Below, one piece after another: positions 11,344 through 22,000 of a stretch of DNA of 48,376 bases. The stretch covers positions 1 through 48,376 of the forward strand of contig JAMYHL010000139.1 of the NCBI GenBank assembly GCA_025531455.1, in the 5' to 3' direction. The stretch comes from Apiotrichum sp. Y4204. Lineage: Eukaryota > Basidiomycota > Tremellomycetes > Trichosporonales > Trichosporonaceae. Positions within the stretch are counted from its first letter, which is position 1; each line of letters starts with the position of its first letter. A program made the position numbers and the translations under genes. The notes below the pieces were generated by a model, which saw only the letters and a program-made list of their open reading frames with translations, did not search any database and was not told the DNA's origin.

Positions 11344-12080
11344 CCCGGTGTTGGGCATTGGGGCGAGGGGCATGTCGGACAAGACATCTAGCATATCACA
11401 TCATGCATTGCATTGCACTAGCAGCTTGCCAGCTGGGCTCCAGCACCCCAGTCTCATATTCCAGTGAACGTGTCCGACCGTTGGTGTATACGCGCCCCGT
11501 GCGCCCGCGATCGGTCGGCAGGGTGCATCCGCTCATGAGGTCAGAGGGTCAGAGCGGATCGAGGGCAACACTGGCATGACTGGAGCGGCCAAGCGGGGAA
11601 GTGTACCCCGAAACGCTGACCCGTTGGCTTTGATCGCTCTTCGCAGGGAGCTCTTGGCTAGCGTATCGTGACTCTCGCACGCCATGGTGACTTGCTGCGC
11701 AGTTGCGAGGCTGAACAGAGGAACACCTGATCAACTGTACCGAGCGTCGAGCCTTTGTACTTATTTTGCTAGCTGTACTCGCTTCCTCGTAGTGTTGTCT
11801 GCATTGTCTGATATGTTCTGTCGGATGCACATCTGTTTCTGCTCCCTCTCCCTCTCGTCGAACCCTCCCAGCTTTCAACGAGCTGAGATTCGACCGCCGA
11901 TCGGCAGGCAGGCAAGGCTTGTATGACACTGAGGCGCCTAGGACGTGGAGAAGGAGAAATGAGAGCATGAAGGATCAAACACAAAAAACACATCAGGCCA
12001 TGACGCTGTGCGCGCCGTGGGCCTGAGGTCTATGGGGCGGGGATGCTTTGTGCTTTATGTGCGTACGCTGCGTACAAGCG

Positions 12081-12082
<2 letters not shown>
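11344..12082. other. Intergenic region downstream of the helicase
   Basis: No open frame here resembles a known family, and I see no splice-joined coding block. It presumably holds the helicase 3' UTR followed by spacer. Confidence 0.5.

Positions 12083-12128
<46 letters not shown>
12083..12128. repeat. (CA)23 dinucleotide microsatellite
   Basis: An uninterrupted CA tract of 46 bases follows an alternating GCGTACGCTGCGTAC stretch. Such alternating purine-pyrimidine DNA can adopt Z-form and is length-unstable. It lies in non-coding DNA. Confidence 0.97.
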
Positions 12129-12129
<1 letters not shown>

Positions 12130-12318
12130 CATGCCACGTCTCCATCCCCCATCACCACGATTACCCCCTAGCAGCATGTTGTCTTCTCACACTCGTTCAT
12201 CCCCTCACTCACAAGATTATTGTCGCCTTTCTTTCTCTCCAGCCACCCTTCCTAACATCCGCTCCCCCCCTCTCGCCACCGCTCGTTGTTTCGTGTTGAC
12301 GCGCCACACAAGCAGATG

Positions 12319-12369
12319 GTTGTTGTTGTTGTTGTTGTCGTTGTCGTTGTCGTTGTTGATGATGTTGTT
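12319..12369. repeat. Imperfect (GTT/GTC)n trinucleotide repeat
   Basis: About seventeen GTT-type units occur, three of them changed to GTC in a regular GTT-GTC alternation. There is no convincing reading frame, so this is probably a simple-sequence repeat in spacer DNA. Confidence 0.85.
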
Positions 12370-12584
12370 ATGTTGATGACAATGTACTCTTATGCCTCCA
12401 GATGACTGTACTTGACTAACGCTGCATTCCCCTTTACCACTATGCACACTCCCACCTTCCTTCCCTCTTCTCTCATTTCCTCTCTCTTCTTTGTCCGTTG
12501 TGTCTTCCCTCGCTCTGGGGAAGGAGATATAGTTACAACCTGGGGGGGACATATACCAACTTCCCATGGCTCAGCGGTTAACAA

Positions 12585-12674
12585 ACCGTGGTATGCAAGC
12601 TGGCCCAAGCACCCGGTCTTATGTGTCAAGATCCGGCGGGGAAACCCATCGCGTGTTCGAATCACGCCCACGGT
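12585..12674 (+). tRNA. Candidate type II tRNA (leucine-like) or tRNA-derived element
   Basis: ACCGTGG (12585-12591) pairs perfectly with CCACGGT (12668-12674) as a 7-bp acceptor stem. Directly inside the 3' strand is a perfect 5-bp T stem GCGTG/CACGC around TTCGAAT. A 3-bp D stem TGC/GCA carries A14, G18, G19 and A21 at the expected places, and a GGGGAAACCC arm fits a long variable loop. The anticodon arm CCGG...CCGG encloses 16 nt, so an intron of about 7 nt is needed; CTTA and AGA flanks would restore a CTTAAGA leucine loop. A TTTT terminator follows at 12684-12687. Against it, box A has T10-G11 instead of G10-Y11, and the intron site is unusual. A pseudogene is possible. Confidence 0.5.
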
Positions 12675-12689
12675 AGCCATCTCTTTTGC

Positions 12690-14086
12690 TGGTGGGAATC
12701 TGGCTGGTGCGGTGGGGGATGGAAGGAGCGAGAAGCGGTGGAAGAAGGAGGGGGAGGTGGGATGGGCGTGAGGGGCGTGATGGCCGCGAGGCGCGGAATG
12801 GTGGCGAGAAGGTGGAGGTGGAGGTCGCGCGCGTGACGTGCGGAGAGCCGTGGGCCCCAGCGAGGAACTAGTGTTAGTGGGATAGCTGGGTGCTTAGCGT
12901 TGGATGTGCGCAGAGTTCTCTTCTTTTGTGCTTCTCGTGTGTCTCGAATAGAGAGAGGTGTATCGGACTGACACTACTAGAGCTAACACAGGCCCAGGAC
13001 AATGGTACAATGGGGCAGTCACTACGCACCCATTCACAGCTTTCAAACAAACCGGCCCGTAGCAGGGATACAGCGCATCTGGGGTGACCATCCCCGTCCT
13101 CCTCGACAAGAAGCTCGAGAACGTCCTCGTCCAAGTCGAGTGCCACACCAAAGTGCCACCCACCATCTACAGAGCAGCCTGACCGCCAGAAGTGACGCGT
13201 CATAGTGAGCGCCTCAGGGACCTCCGTTACAACCCCGCCACCGACTCCAGAACCGCCAGCACCGCCAGAGCACCGAGAAGGAACTCAGTATGGCCAGACC
13301 AGGGCATACCACGTGCCCCGATCAGGACCGTCCCGTGTCCCGGAGGATTTGTGCCCGAGAGAGCTGGAGAGGAGAGGCTTATTCAGGATCTGTACGATGG
13401 GCTATTTTAGCTGCCCCTGCATCGGACTCCGCGATGGCCAGCACTTGAGACGAGTGCTCGAGTGAGCTCATTGAACGGACAAACACATACAGATACGGCA
13501 AGTCAAGAAGCTGCCTGCAGAGAAGCACGGCTGGCCCAACCGCGCGTTTCCGCGCATTACACATTATGTTGGTCACCATGTGCGGCCGTGCCGCGGCGTC
13601 GACGTGTTGGGTCGAAAATTGCTGATCGAGGAACGGTGCTGAATTTCCGACATCGTGGTGCTGGAGATATTCTCGTGGTGGACCGGACATGACCGAGACG
13701 GACAAGCCACTAACCATGCCTCACATCCTTTCACCGCGACCAGACCAGCTATGCATGCTCTCTTTGTATCGATGCACACCACACGGGCCATGCCGTCGAC
13801 GTGTCGAGGGTGCGCAATAGTCAGGTGATGCACCTGCGGCGTGACACGACACTGACACTCCCTGCGGGCGATGCCGACATTGCCACCAGCTTCGCTTCCA
13901 AGTTTGGGGTCGCATGTTGATTCAGAGGGTGACGGCAATTGTTGACTCCCACTTTTCGTATCCTGCACACACCCTATATCCTTGCCCTCCATCTGACTCA
14001 AATATCACTGCTACTGCTTCTGACCCCCCACCATCTTATCACATCTAATCACTACATCCCAGCGACCACTACATTCCAGCACCAGC
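12690..14086. other. Unassigned stretch with coding-like fragments
   Basis: No complete gene model can be supported. Several plus-strand segments have the third-position GC bias of neighbouring exons. One is around 13075-13181 (VTIPVLLDKKLENVLVQVE then a stop), one around 13509-13643 (HGWPNRAFPRITHYVGHHV then a stop), and one around 13828-13920, ending ATSFASKFGVAC and a stop. They lie in different frames and are broken by stops. They could be exons of an unknown gene, a decayed gene, or chance. The last 140 bases are the CT-rich leader of the transpeptidase gene. Confidence 0.3.
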
Positions 14087-16403
14087 ATGGCAAACGAGAC
14101 GACGCCGCTGCTGCCCGAGCCGACGCCGAGCTCTCCGCGCTCTCCGCGCTCGCCGCGGTCGCGCAATGCGAGCTGGCACATCCCCCACCTTCCCCCACTG
14201 CGGACGACCAACACTGACACCGTGTCCACCGGCCCGGATAACAAGCCCAAGGGCAAGATCTACGCCTTGTATGCGCTACTCGTACTCCTCGGCGTCGGCA
14301 TCGGCGTCGGCGCGACCGTCGCGTGGGAGCATGCGCCGCGCGCAAAGCCCCCCATGGTCCCGCCTGTGTGGACGTTGCCACCGGTGAGTGTGTTTGCAGC
14401 CGGACAGGGCATTACGATGGGCAGAAGGGATACAGAAATTGGGGATGGCGAGTGGTGTGTGCCCTCCAGAAGATGGCCGGTGGCAACATGTCGCGTGCCA
14501 TGGTTCGGTACCATCGGTTGAGACACGGTCCTCAATTCTTCTGGTCTGGACTCAATTCTCCTAGTCCAGATGTTCCGTCCGAAGCACCCAGCACCTGCAA
14601 CATGTGACACGACCACCGTACTGACAGCAGCCCACCGGCCTCCCGCGCAACCCAGCATACCTCTCCGGTCCGGGAATAGGTGGCGTCGCGTCCGAGGACA
14701 AGGTGTGCTCGGAGTTGGGCGTCGCGATCCTCCGCGACAAGAACGGCACGGCCGCAGACGCGGCCATCACCACGACACTGTGTATTGGCCTGCTGAACGG
14801 TTTCAGCTCGGGCATTGGCGGCGGCGGCTTCGCGATCGTGTCCCTCCCCGAGGACCGCAAAGTGTCGGTCGGACACGATGACTGGGAGGTCCACCCCGGG
14901 ACACTGGTCGACGGAAGCGACTCGGAAATGAACGCGAGCGATGCGCGCGTGGTCGCGATTGACTTCCGTGAGACGGCGCCTGCCTCGGCTGATGCCCACA
15001 TGTACTCGAAGCTGGGACGCGCGGCGTCGCAGGTGGGCGGGCTGGCCATCTCGGTTCCCGGCGAGCTGCGCGGCCTCGAGGCGACGCACAAGATGTACGG
15101 GCGCTTGCCGTGGGCCGAGCTCGTGCAGCCCGTCGCGGACCTCGCGCGGCGGTGGCAGGTGAGCCGTGAGCTTGCGCGCCGCATCCGGTTGTATGGCTCG
15201 TTTATGCTCGAGGACGAGACCTGGGCCGAGGTGTATGCGCCTCGAGGGCCGTTGCTCGTCGAGGGCGACTGGGTCAGCAGGGACAAGTACGCGGACACGC
15301 TTGAGCGCATTGCGCGCGAGGGGCCCGGTGCGCTGTACTCTGGCCCGATTGCGGACGATATCGTGGAGAGTGTTGCGGCGGCAGGGGGTATCATCACCCA
15401 CAAGGACTTGGAGGGATACAAAGCACGAGTGTACCCGGCCATCAAGGGGACGTTTGCTGGACAGACAATTTACACGGCGGACGCGCCGGCGTCTGGCGGC
15501 GTCATGCTCGGCATGCTCCAGATTCTTGACCCGCTGATCGACAAGAAGCACTGCTGGTCCGAGGAGAGCAGCCACAACCTCATCGAGGCGATGAAGTTTG
15601 CGTTTGGCGCACGCTCAGAGGTCACGGATCCCAAGTTTGCGACAAACCTCACCCGCCTGGCCGAGTTCCGCACCAAGGCGTGGGCCGACACCCAGCGCGC
15701 CCGTCTGACTGTGAGTGGAGGTGGAGTGCAGATCACAGAATTATGGAGTCGCTGACATCAGAACGTGACCCAATCTCCCGACGACTACGGCCTCGTGACA
15801 GAGCAGATCACCGACAGCGGGACGACGCACCTGTCGGTGGTGGACCAGTGGGGCGGAGCCGTGAGCGTGACATCGACGGTCAACCTCATCTGGGGCAGCC
15901 ACGTCATGACGCGCAAGACGGGGATCATCCTCAACGACGAGCAGGACGACTTTGCGGTACCTGGTCAGGCCGACGCGTTCGGCCTTCCCCCGAGCCCGTG
16001 GAACTACCCTGCGCCGGGTAAGCGCCCTCTGAGCTCCACCGCGCCAACGGTCGTGCACAGCAAGGACGGGAGCGTCAAGGCCGTGCTCGGCGGCTCGGGG
16101 GGATCGCGGATTTTCCCGTCCATTGCGCAGGTGCTTGTCAATCTGGCGTGCGGCGACAACCTCTCCGAGGCGATTGAGCGTCCGCGCGTACACGACCAGA
16201 TTCTGCCGGCCATCACGACTGTCGAGGTGGGGCCCGACGGCATCGACGCGCACTGGGTCAAGGCGCTCGAGGCGCGCGGGCACCGAATTGGGCAGTTTGA
16301 TATCAATGTTGGTGCGGCCGAGGTCCAGGGCGTGCTCGTCGACCGCAAGGGCGTGTGGGCGTCGAGCGACTCGCGCAAGCACGGCGTCGCGGACGCGTAC
16401 TAG
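14087..16403 (+). CDS. Gamma-glutamyltranspeptidase
   Basis: This N-terminal-nucleophile hydrolase cleaves the gamma-glutamyl bond of glutathione and transfers or hydrolyses it. Fungal forms are vacuolar or cell-surface. Exons 14087-14383, 14631-15710 and 15762-16403 give 672 residues (the second exon could start 3 nt earlier). A cytosolic Ser/Pro-rich N-terminus is followed by one membrane anchor (KIYALYALLVLLGVGIGVG, about 49-67). The large-subunit motif GGGGFAIV follows. The autoprocessing site is DSGTTHLSVVD, with Thr480 as the predicted nucleophile. Downstream are the small-subunit motifs STVNLIWGS, ILNDEQDDF, the RPLSSTAPT substrate loop and GGSGGSRI. Length is slightly above the family norm because of the N-terminal extension. 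All catalytic motifs are intact. Confidence 0.95.
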
Positions 16404-17878
16404 ATCGTCCTGATGCAGGGTCCCGGGCGCCGGACGGCCGACGTGGGTGGGGAGCTGTGGTTCATACCCCCGAGTCATGCGCCAAGTGGCCTTCCTGATT
16501 GTAACATGTACATTATGCACTGATACCTCATACCGTCCGCATATAGCGATCGCCGATGGAGAGATGCAGAGTTGAGGCTGAAGGGACCGGTGATCATCCG
16601 GCGGAGAAGTGTGCTCGGCATGCTCGGACAGCTCGGATATCTCGGACACGGACAATGGGATCCAGACACACCGCCGGGTATGCAAGTTGCCACCCATCTC
16701 TGGGTCCATAGCTTGTCTATTGTCTTGGCAGATGCCGCAATCTGCCCGTTGTGCGTCGTGCCTCTGTGCCTCGCCGATCCCGGGCCTAGCGGACCGAAGA
16801 TGTATCGCCTGCATTGTCCGTCGCCGCGCGCCAAGGCCGAGTGCCGAGCGCCGAATGCAGAGTGACGAGCGCCGAGCATGGGCGGCGAGGGTCAGTGCCG
16901 CGGGTGCCCAGCGCTCAGGAGCTCAGGATATCAGGACCAGGAGCAGTAAGCTCCACTCGTGGCGATGACGACAGCGACTACTGGCTGCTATCGTTCCTGG
17001 CTCCCTGTTTGTCTGGCCGCCGGCCAACGTCGGACTCCCCACTGGAAAAACAAGGCAAGCAGGGTGGCAATGATTGCTCAGCACCCACGGGCAGCACCAC
17101 CCGCATTGCTTGGACTGCCAAGATGTGCATCGCTTCAAGGACAGGCTCCATCAACACGGATCCAACGGAGGACATCCATCTCACAACGTGCACCACTTCT
17201 GCTGGCGTCATGCCGATATGATGAACAGTGATCAGCAATTGTTTCGTCAATGGCGCGTCCGATCGCATCGCAATCACTGCTTCGTGCTGCGCCGCGCTTG
17301 GCGCTTCGCGGTGACTCTCCCGCACGCGCCTGCTTCGCGCTGCTCAGTGTTGATGTCACAGTTTCAAGTTTTCATAATAATCTAATCGTACACAATGATG
17401 ATATCTATGGGCTGAGTCAAAGTCACAGCTGCTAGACGGGCGCAGGAACCTATCACTAGGCTAGCCGGCCCACAGGGCTCGGTGTCGCGGGATGGCTGAG
17501 GCGGTCGCAGGCTGATACGGAGGTAGAGAACGCGAATTCTAGTGGGAAACGGAAATTGGATGGTGAGGGTGGTGATGATGAGGATGGGGTCCGCACGATT
17601 GTATCTGTGGGTACCGAAGGTTGGGGTCCGACTTTCGAAGCCGCCATACCCTTTGTCCATGCCTGCGCGGAGCACAGGTCCTCGGTCTCATGCCGCAGCA
17701 GCGGCGGCGCTGCGTTTTGGAGGGCGTAGAGAAGAAGAGGGGGACATGGTATGGCTCGAGAGGTTGAGCCGGAAGAGGAAAAGGAGAGTGTGGTTGGCAG
17801 CGAAAAGCAATGCCAGATTTAAAAGGGGCTGCGAGACGCACGCTAGCAGAGTAGCGGCGGCTCACAATGGCGGGCACT
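16404..17878. other. Convergent intergenic region
   Basis: This is the space between the 3' ends of the transpeptidase (+) and the zinc-finger gene (-). No gene is recognised. It includes short repetitive patches: a CTCGG-type repeat of roughly 9-10 nt period at about 16611-16650, and a GCCGAG-rich patch at 16835-16885. Confidence 0.45.
16611..16652. repeat. Short tandem repeat around CTCGGA
   Basis: Four imperfect units containing CTCGG recur every 9-10 bases (GTGCTCGGCATGCTCGGACA and two more). It is a minor minisatellite in non-coding DNA. Confidence 0.6.
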
Positions 17879-19069
17879 TCAGATAAGGCCGCCAGTCTCG
17901 GCGCGACGCTGGATGCGCGACTGGGCGCGGACAACGCTGGGGCTGACGCCCTGGCGCTTGGCGTCGACGAGAGGGCCGTCAGAGTGGATACCCTGGCGGT
18001 GACGCTCGAGGTCGTGGAGACGAGAAAACGAACGCTTGCACATGGGGTGGGGGCACTGGTGGGGCTTGGGGCGGGAGGGGTCGTGCGTCTGGACGTGCGA
18101 CTTGAGGTTGAAGGCGCGGGCGAAACCACGGCCACAGACGTGGCACTTGTGGCGCTTCTTGGGGTCGTCGGGGGTCTTGCCGGGCACATAACCGCGGCCG
18201 CCACCGTGAAGGTTGGGGATCTTGCGCTCGTCAAGGTCGAGCTCGTCGTCCTCGGCGAGATCGGGCGACTCCTGCTTGCTGGTGAAAGTGAAGGGGAGCG
18301 TGGGCGGGGGAAGAGTGGTGAAGTTGGGGGTGGACGGGAGAGGGGGCGAGGCGGCCGACACCGAGGTGGTGGTCGAGTTGCGCGACCACATGGAAGAGGG
18401 CTGCACAACGTCGGTGCGGGCGGGAGGCATGTAGAGGTTGGCGATCGACATGCGCTGGGCGACCTCGGCGGCCTGGAGGTGGGCCTGGGCCTGAGCCTGG
18501 GCGTTGAGCACCTGCTGCTGCTGCTGCTGCTGGTACGAGAAGAGCTGGGGGTTCCAGAAGCTCTGATTCTGGTTTCCACCCATGAAGGGGGGCTGGAGGG
18601 CGAGCATGTTGCGGTCCTTGGAGTCGGGCGACTGGGCGTCCGCGCTCATGAGGGTGGTGTCGACAAAGGAGAGAGCAAGGTCGGCCTGGGCTTGGGAGGC
18701 GAGGGCACGGTAGTGCAGGTAGCGCTCAAAGTGGTGCTTTGAGAGAGCGTCGGCCGTGTCGTTGCTGCCGACGGGGGACAGAGACGGCTGCTGTTGCTGG
18801 GCAAGTTCGGCCGCGGCGAAGGCGGCGGAGGCTGCAGCGGGATCAAACGAAAAGGCGGTGGGGGAAACGCCGGCCGTCTTTGGCGAGACGAGGACCGTCG
18901 ACTGGGGGGTGGACGCGAGGTCTACAAACGAGTCGAGATCAAAGGCGTCGGGGGGAATGTCCGACGAGACCGACAGCGGCGGAGAAGGAAGAGAGAAAGC
19001 GCCGGTGGCGATGTTGGGAAGAGGGGGTTTCGATGGGAACGAAAACGAGATAACGTCTGGCGAGGACAT
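17879..19069 (-). CDS. C2H2 zinc-finger transcription factor
   Basis: This is a single-exon gene of 396 residues starting MSSPDVISFSF. The N-terminal two thirds are low complexity: proline/serine-rich, an alanine-rich helix, a QQQQ tract and a second polyglutamine tract encoded by a CTG/CAG run near 18511-18532. Those segments look like an activation region. Near the C-terminus are two adjacent C2H2 fingers. The first is C-x2-C-x12-H-x3-H (CHVCGRGFARAFNLKSHVQTH). The second is C-x4-C-x12-H-x4-H with the SFSRLHDLERH core. A basic tail follows. The finger pair recalls Swi5/Ace2-like fungal factors, but I cannot name an orthologue. The frame stays open 197 codons further upstream (to 19660). I take that stretch as CT-rich leader, because it is rich in Ser/Pro/Leu/Phe with no domain. 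Confidence 0.85.
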   Translation of the reverse strand: MSSPDVISFSFPSKPPLPNIATGAFSLPSPPLSVSSDIPPDAFDLDSFVDLASTPQSTVLVSPKTAGVSPTAFSFDPAAASAAFAAAELAQQQQPSLSPVGSNDTADALSKHHFERYLHYRALASQAQADLALSFVDTTLMSADAQSPDSKDRNMLALQPPFMGGNQNQSFWNPQLFSYQQQQQQQVLNAQAQAQAHLQAAEVAQRMSIANLYMPPARTDVVQPSSMWSRNSTTTSVSAASPPLPSTPNFTTLPPPTLPFTFTSKQESPDLAEDDELDLDERKIPNLHGGGRGYVPGKTPDDPKKRHKCHVCGRGFARAFNLKSHVQTHDPSRPKPHQCPHPMCKRSFSRLHDLERHRQGIHSDGPLVDAKRQGVSPSVVRAQSRIQRRAETGGLI

Positions 19070-22000
19070 AGGTGTGAACGTGGCCAGGGGGCCTGTGGGT
19101 GTATGGGCCGGCTGGCAAAAGGAGTGAGCGGGTTGAATCAAGGCAATAGCACCGGAGTGCGGGGTGGTGATGAAGAGGGAGACTATGGACGAGCAAACGG
19201 TGGTGGCCAACAAACTTGTGGTGAAGAAGAAGGGGGCGGTGGGGGGGATGAGGAAGAACAAAGTGATGTAGATGATATTTATAAAGGAAATGGGAGAATG
19301 TATGAGGGGAAGGGAAGACACAACAACGGGGAGAAGGGGGGGAAGGGAGAGGGATCTAGAGGGAAGAGCGAGGGACACGAGAGAGCGGGGAGAATGGGTG
19401 AGAGAGAAAGAGGTGGGAATTTGGGGGCCCTCCCCCTTTGGATGCCTCTGCCTTTGTGATGGCGTTTGCCTTGCCCTTTCTTTGGTGCAGTGCAACACCC
19501 AAAAAGCATTCAAAGGCAGCAAGCCCTCTCTCCTTCTGGCACAGAGATCCGCACTTTTCAGGGTCCAAGAGGGCAAGGCGGTGTAAACAGGTGTTGCCGA
19601 GCGGGGCGAGCTGGTGAAAAGGAGGCAGGAGGGCAGGGGAAAACGGAGGGAATTGCTCAAGATGGGGGGGGGGGGGGGGGTAGGGTGTTCCCTGAGCCTG
19701 TGATGGCAGAACGGAAGTATAATTTTCGGCCATGGGAAAGACCGGGCAAGGCTCAGCCTGTCCCCTCGGGTTATTTATTTATTAATAGGGGGTAGTGCCC
19801 TCGTACGCCAGGAGAAAATAGGATCGAAATAGGATCGTTTGGGACCCACGCTATCCCACACTAACTACTCCTTGTGGGCGCACACACCAGAAGCATGCAG
19901 ATCCAATGCAAATCCAATGCAAATCGTGCCACCCAAAAGAGAGGCCAAAAAGGACGGATCAGGGGGGGCACATCCAGCGCCGACGTCATTGATCCCTGAT
20001 TCGGGGGAGCAGGGGGAGCGTGTGCCCAGAGCCCGAAAGAGGATGGTCGGGTGTAGCATTCCGCTCCGCCTCTAGAGGTGATGCCATAGGCAAACACACC
20101 CATCGGACAAGACATGTCACCATGTCACTCAAAACAGAAGAAACAGGAGAATGGAAAAGGGAAACCCCCCGAGGCGAGCCAAGAGAGAGAGACAGAGTTT
20201 GATTATGATGATGCTTTTGCCTTTCTCCGATCTCTTCCTCTTCCGAGAAAACAACCCACGCTCGGCCATCTGCCGTCATACCCCGCAAAAGCTGGGCAGG
20301 CATGCATGGCAACATGGGTCGCACGGTGCCACGGTACCACGGTGACTATCTGGGCAGGACATATCGCCGGGGAATTTAGACACCGGGCCGGGCACGGCAG
20401 GCACCCACCCCCGGACCCGGCAAGTCCCCCGCAACCCAAGAGTGACCATCACGCTGGGACACGGCGACGGCGAGGGCAACAGACAACAGACAAGGAGACG
20501 AGGCAACGGTAACGACCGGCTCCGTCCCGATCATCCCAACCGGTACACTCGGCGTCGCATGTTTCGTGTCTCCTCCCGGCCCCCGAAAAACACAAACACA
20601 AACAAGGCCCAATACAACCGGACAATAGAGGCACGATCGGGGTGGGATTAGGATGGGATTGGAATGGGGACTCACACAATAGGTCTGGAAACCTGTTGTC
20701 ACGGCGGCGGCCGGGCGAGTACACGCGAGCGTACGCGAGTGTGGCGGCGGCGTATGAGCTCGAGCGGGGTAGCCGAGTCCGACGTGGAGTGCACTGCTTG
20801 TAGGTTGTGGAGCTAGAGTACGCCGAACTGAGGGAATTCTCTATGTAGAGGACGCGTGTCGTTGCTCGTCTGTGTCGGTTTCGCTTGGTCGCTTGCGCTT
20901 CGGGATGGGGGTGGGGCGGAGACGGACGCTGCGGCGGTGCTTATTAAGTGCGTCGCGCGCCGCGATGCTGATGCTTGGATGTGAACGGAGTTGGTGCTGG
21001 GCTGAGGGGAATAGGCAGGGGGCCGAGCGAAGCGGTCGGCACGGTCGGTTAACAAACTCCAGAGTGGTGAGTCTGGATGCTGCCAAGGGCTATAAACGGT
21101 GATCGAGATAATGAAATGATTGCGGATACGGATGGTGCCGAGTCTAGAATACCGTCTCCACAAACGAGGGTCCTTGTGTCTCTAATCTCTGGGTATCCGC
21201 GTTTCTGGGTCAAATGATGAGGACCCGATTGAGCGCGCAGGGCAGAAATAAAGCTGCGAGATGCAAGAATAAATCGAGGGGGACAAGGGAAAGTAGGTTG
21301 AATGCGGTGCGCGTTCTTAATATGTACGCGCGGGGCCCGGCCACCCCGGCCGTATGAGAGATTGTCTCGACGACCACGTCCGGATCCGCGCTTCAGTTCC
21401 ATTGGCATTGCGAGCGAGAGCTACGAAGCGCAAAAAAAAAAGAGTGTGCCAGCCTTAGCTGGACGCGACTACGCTCTAGCGCGTCTCCTCGGCACCAGCT
21501 TCCCACTTGCAACTCGCGCTCGGCCACCAATTGACCCCCGGGCTCAGGGGCCGGGGCGACTGCGGCGGGATATCTCGACCCGCGAGCGGGGCGCACGATT
21601 GGCGGATACGTGCCGCGACGCGCGCGACGAAGCGGTGCGTGGCGTGAGCAGAAGGTAGAGGGGAGGCTGACATGCCTCGGTGTGTTGGCGATGAGGGGCC
21701 CGTTGTTCGGAATGGAATGTGGTGTAGCATTGTCCGCTGCCACTGGGGCCGCCAAGACTACCACAGGCCGCCGGGTCGACGTAGGCGTGGCTTTTCGGCA
21801 CTGGAGTCTATCTTGTGCATCAACTGACATCGAGACGTTCCCACCGATACTGTAATTCTGTAAGCGATGCGGGCATTCAAGTCGCCGCACCGGGTTACCA
21901 ATTGGACCTAATTCCGCTCTCTTCTCGAGTATTGGTCTGGACATGGCTATCTGATACGACATGCTGCGGCGCAGCCAAATCGGCAACTTGTAGGAAGCCG

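Noticed and set aside
12561..12584. A good box-A string TGGCTCAGCGGTTAAC just upstream of the tRNA-like element, as an alternative tRNA 5' end.
   Set aside because: The seven bases before it cannot pair with the 3' side and no D stem forms, whereas the later start gives a perfect 7-bp acceptor stem.
14532..15575. A 347-codon minus-strand open frame opposite the transpeptidase.
   Set aside because: It is antisense to a gene with intact catalytic motifs and has no family resemblance; GC-rich codon bias keeps the antisense frame open.
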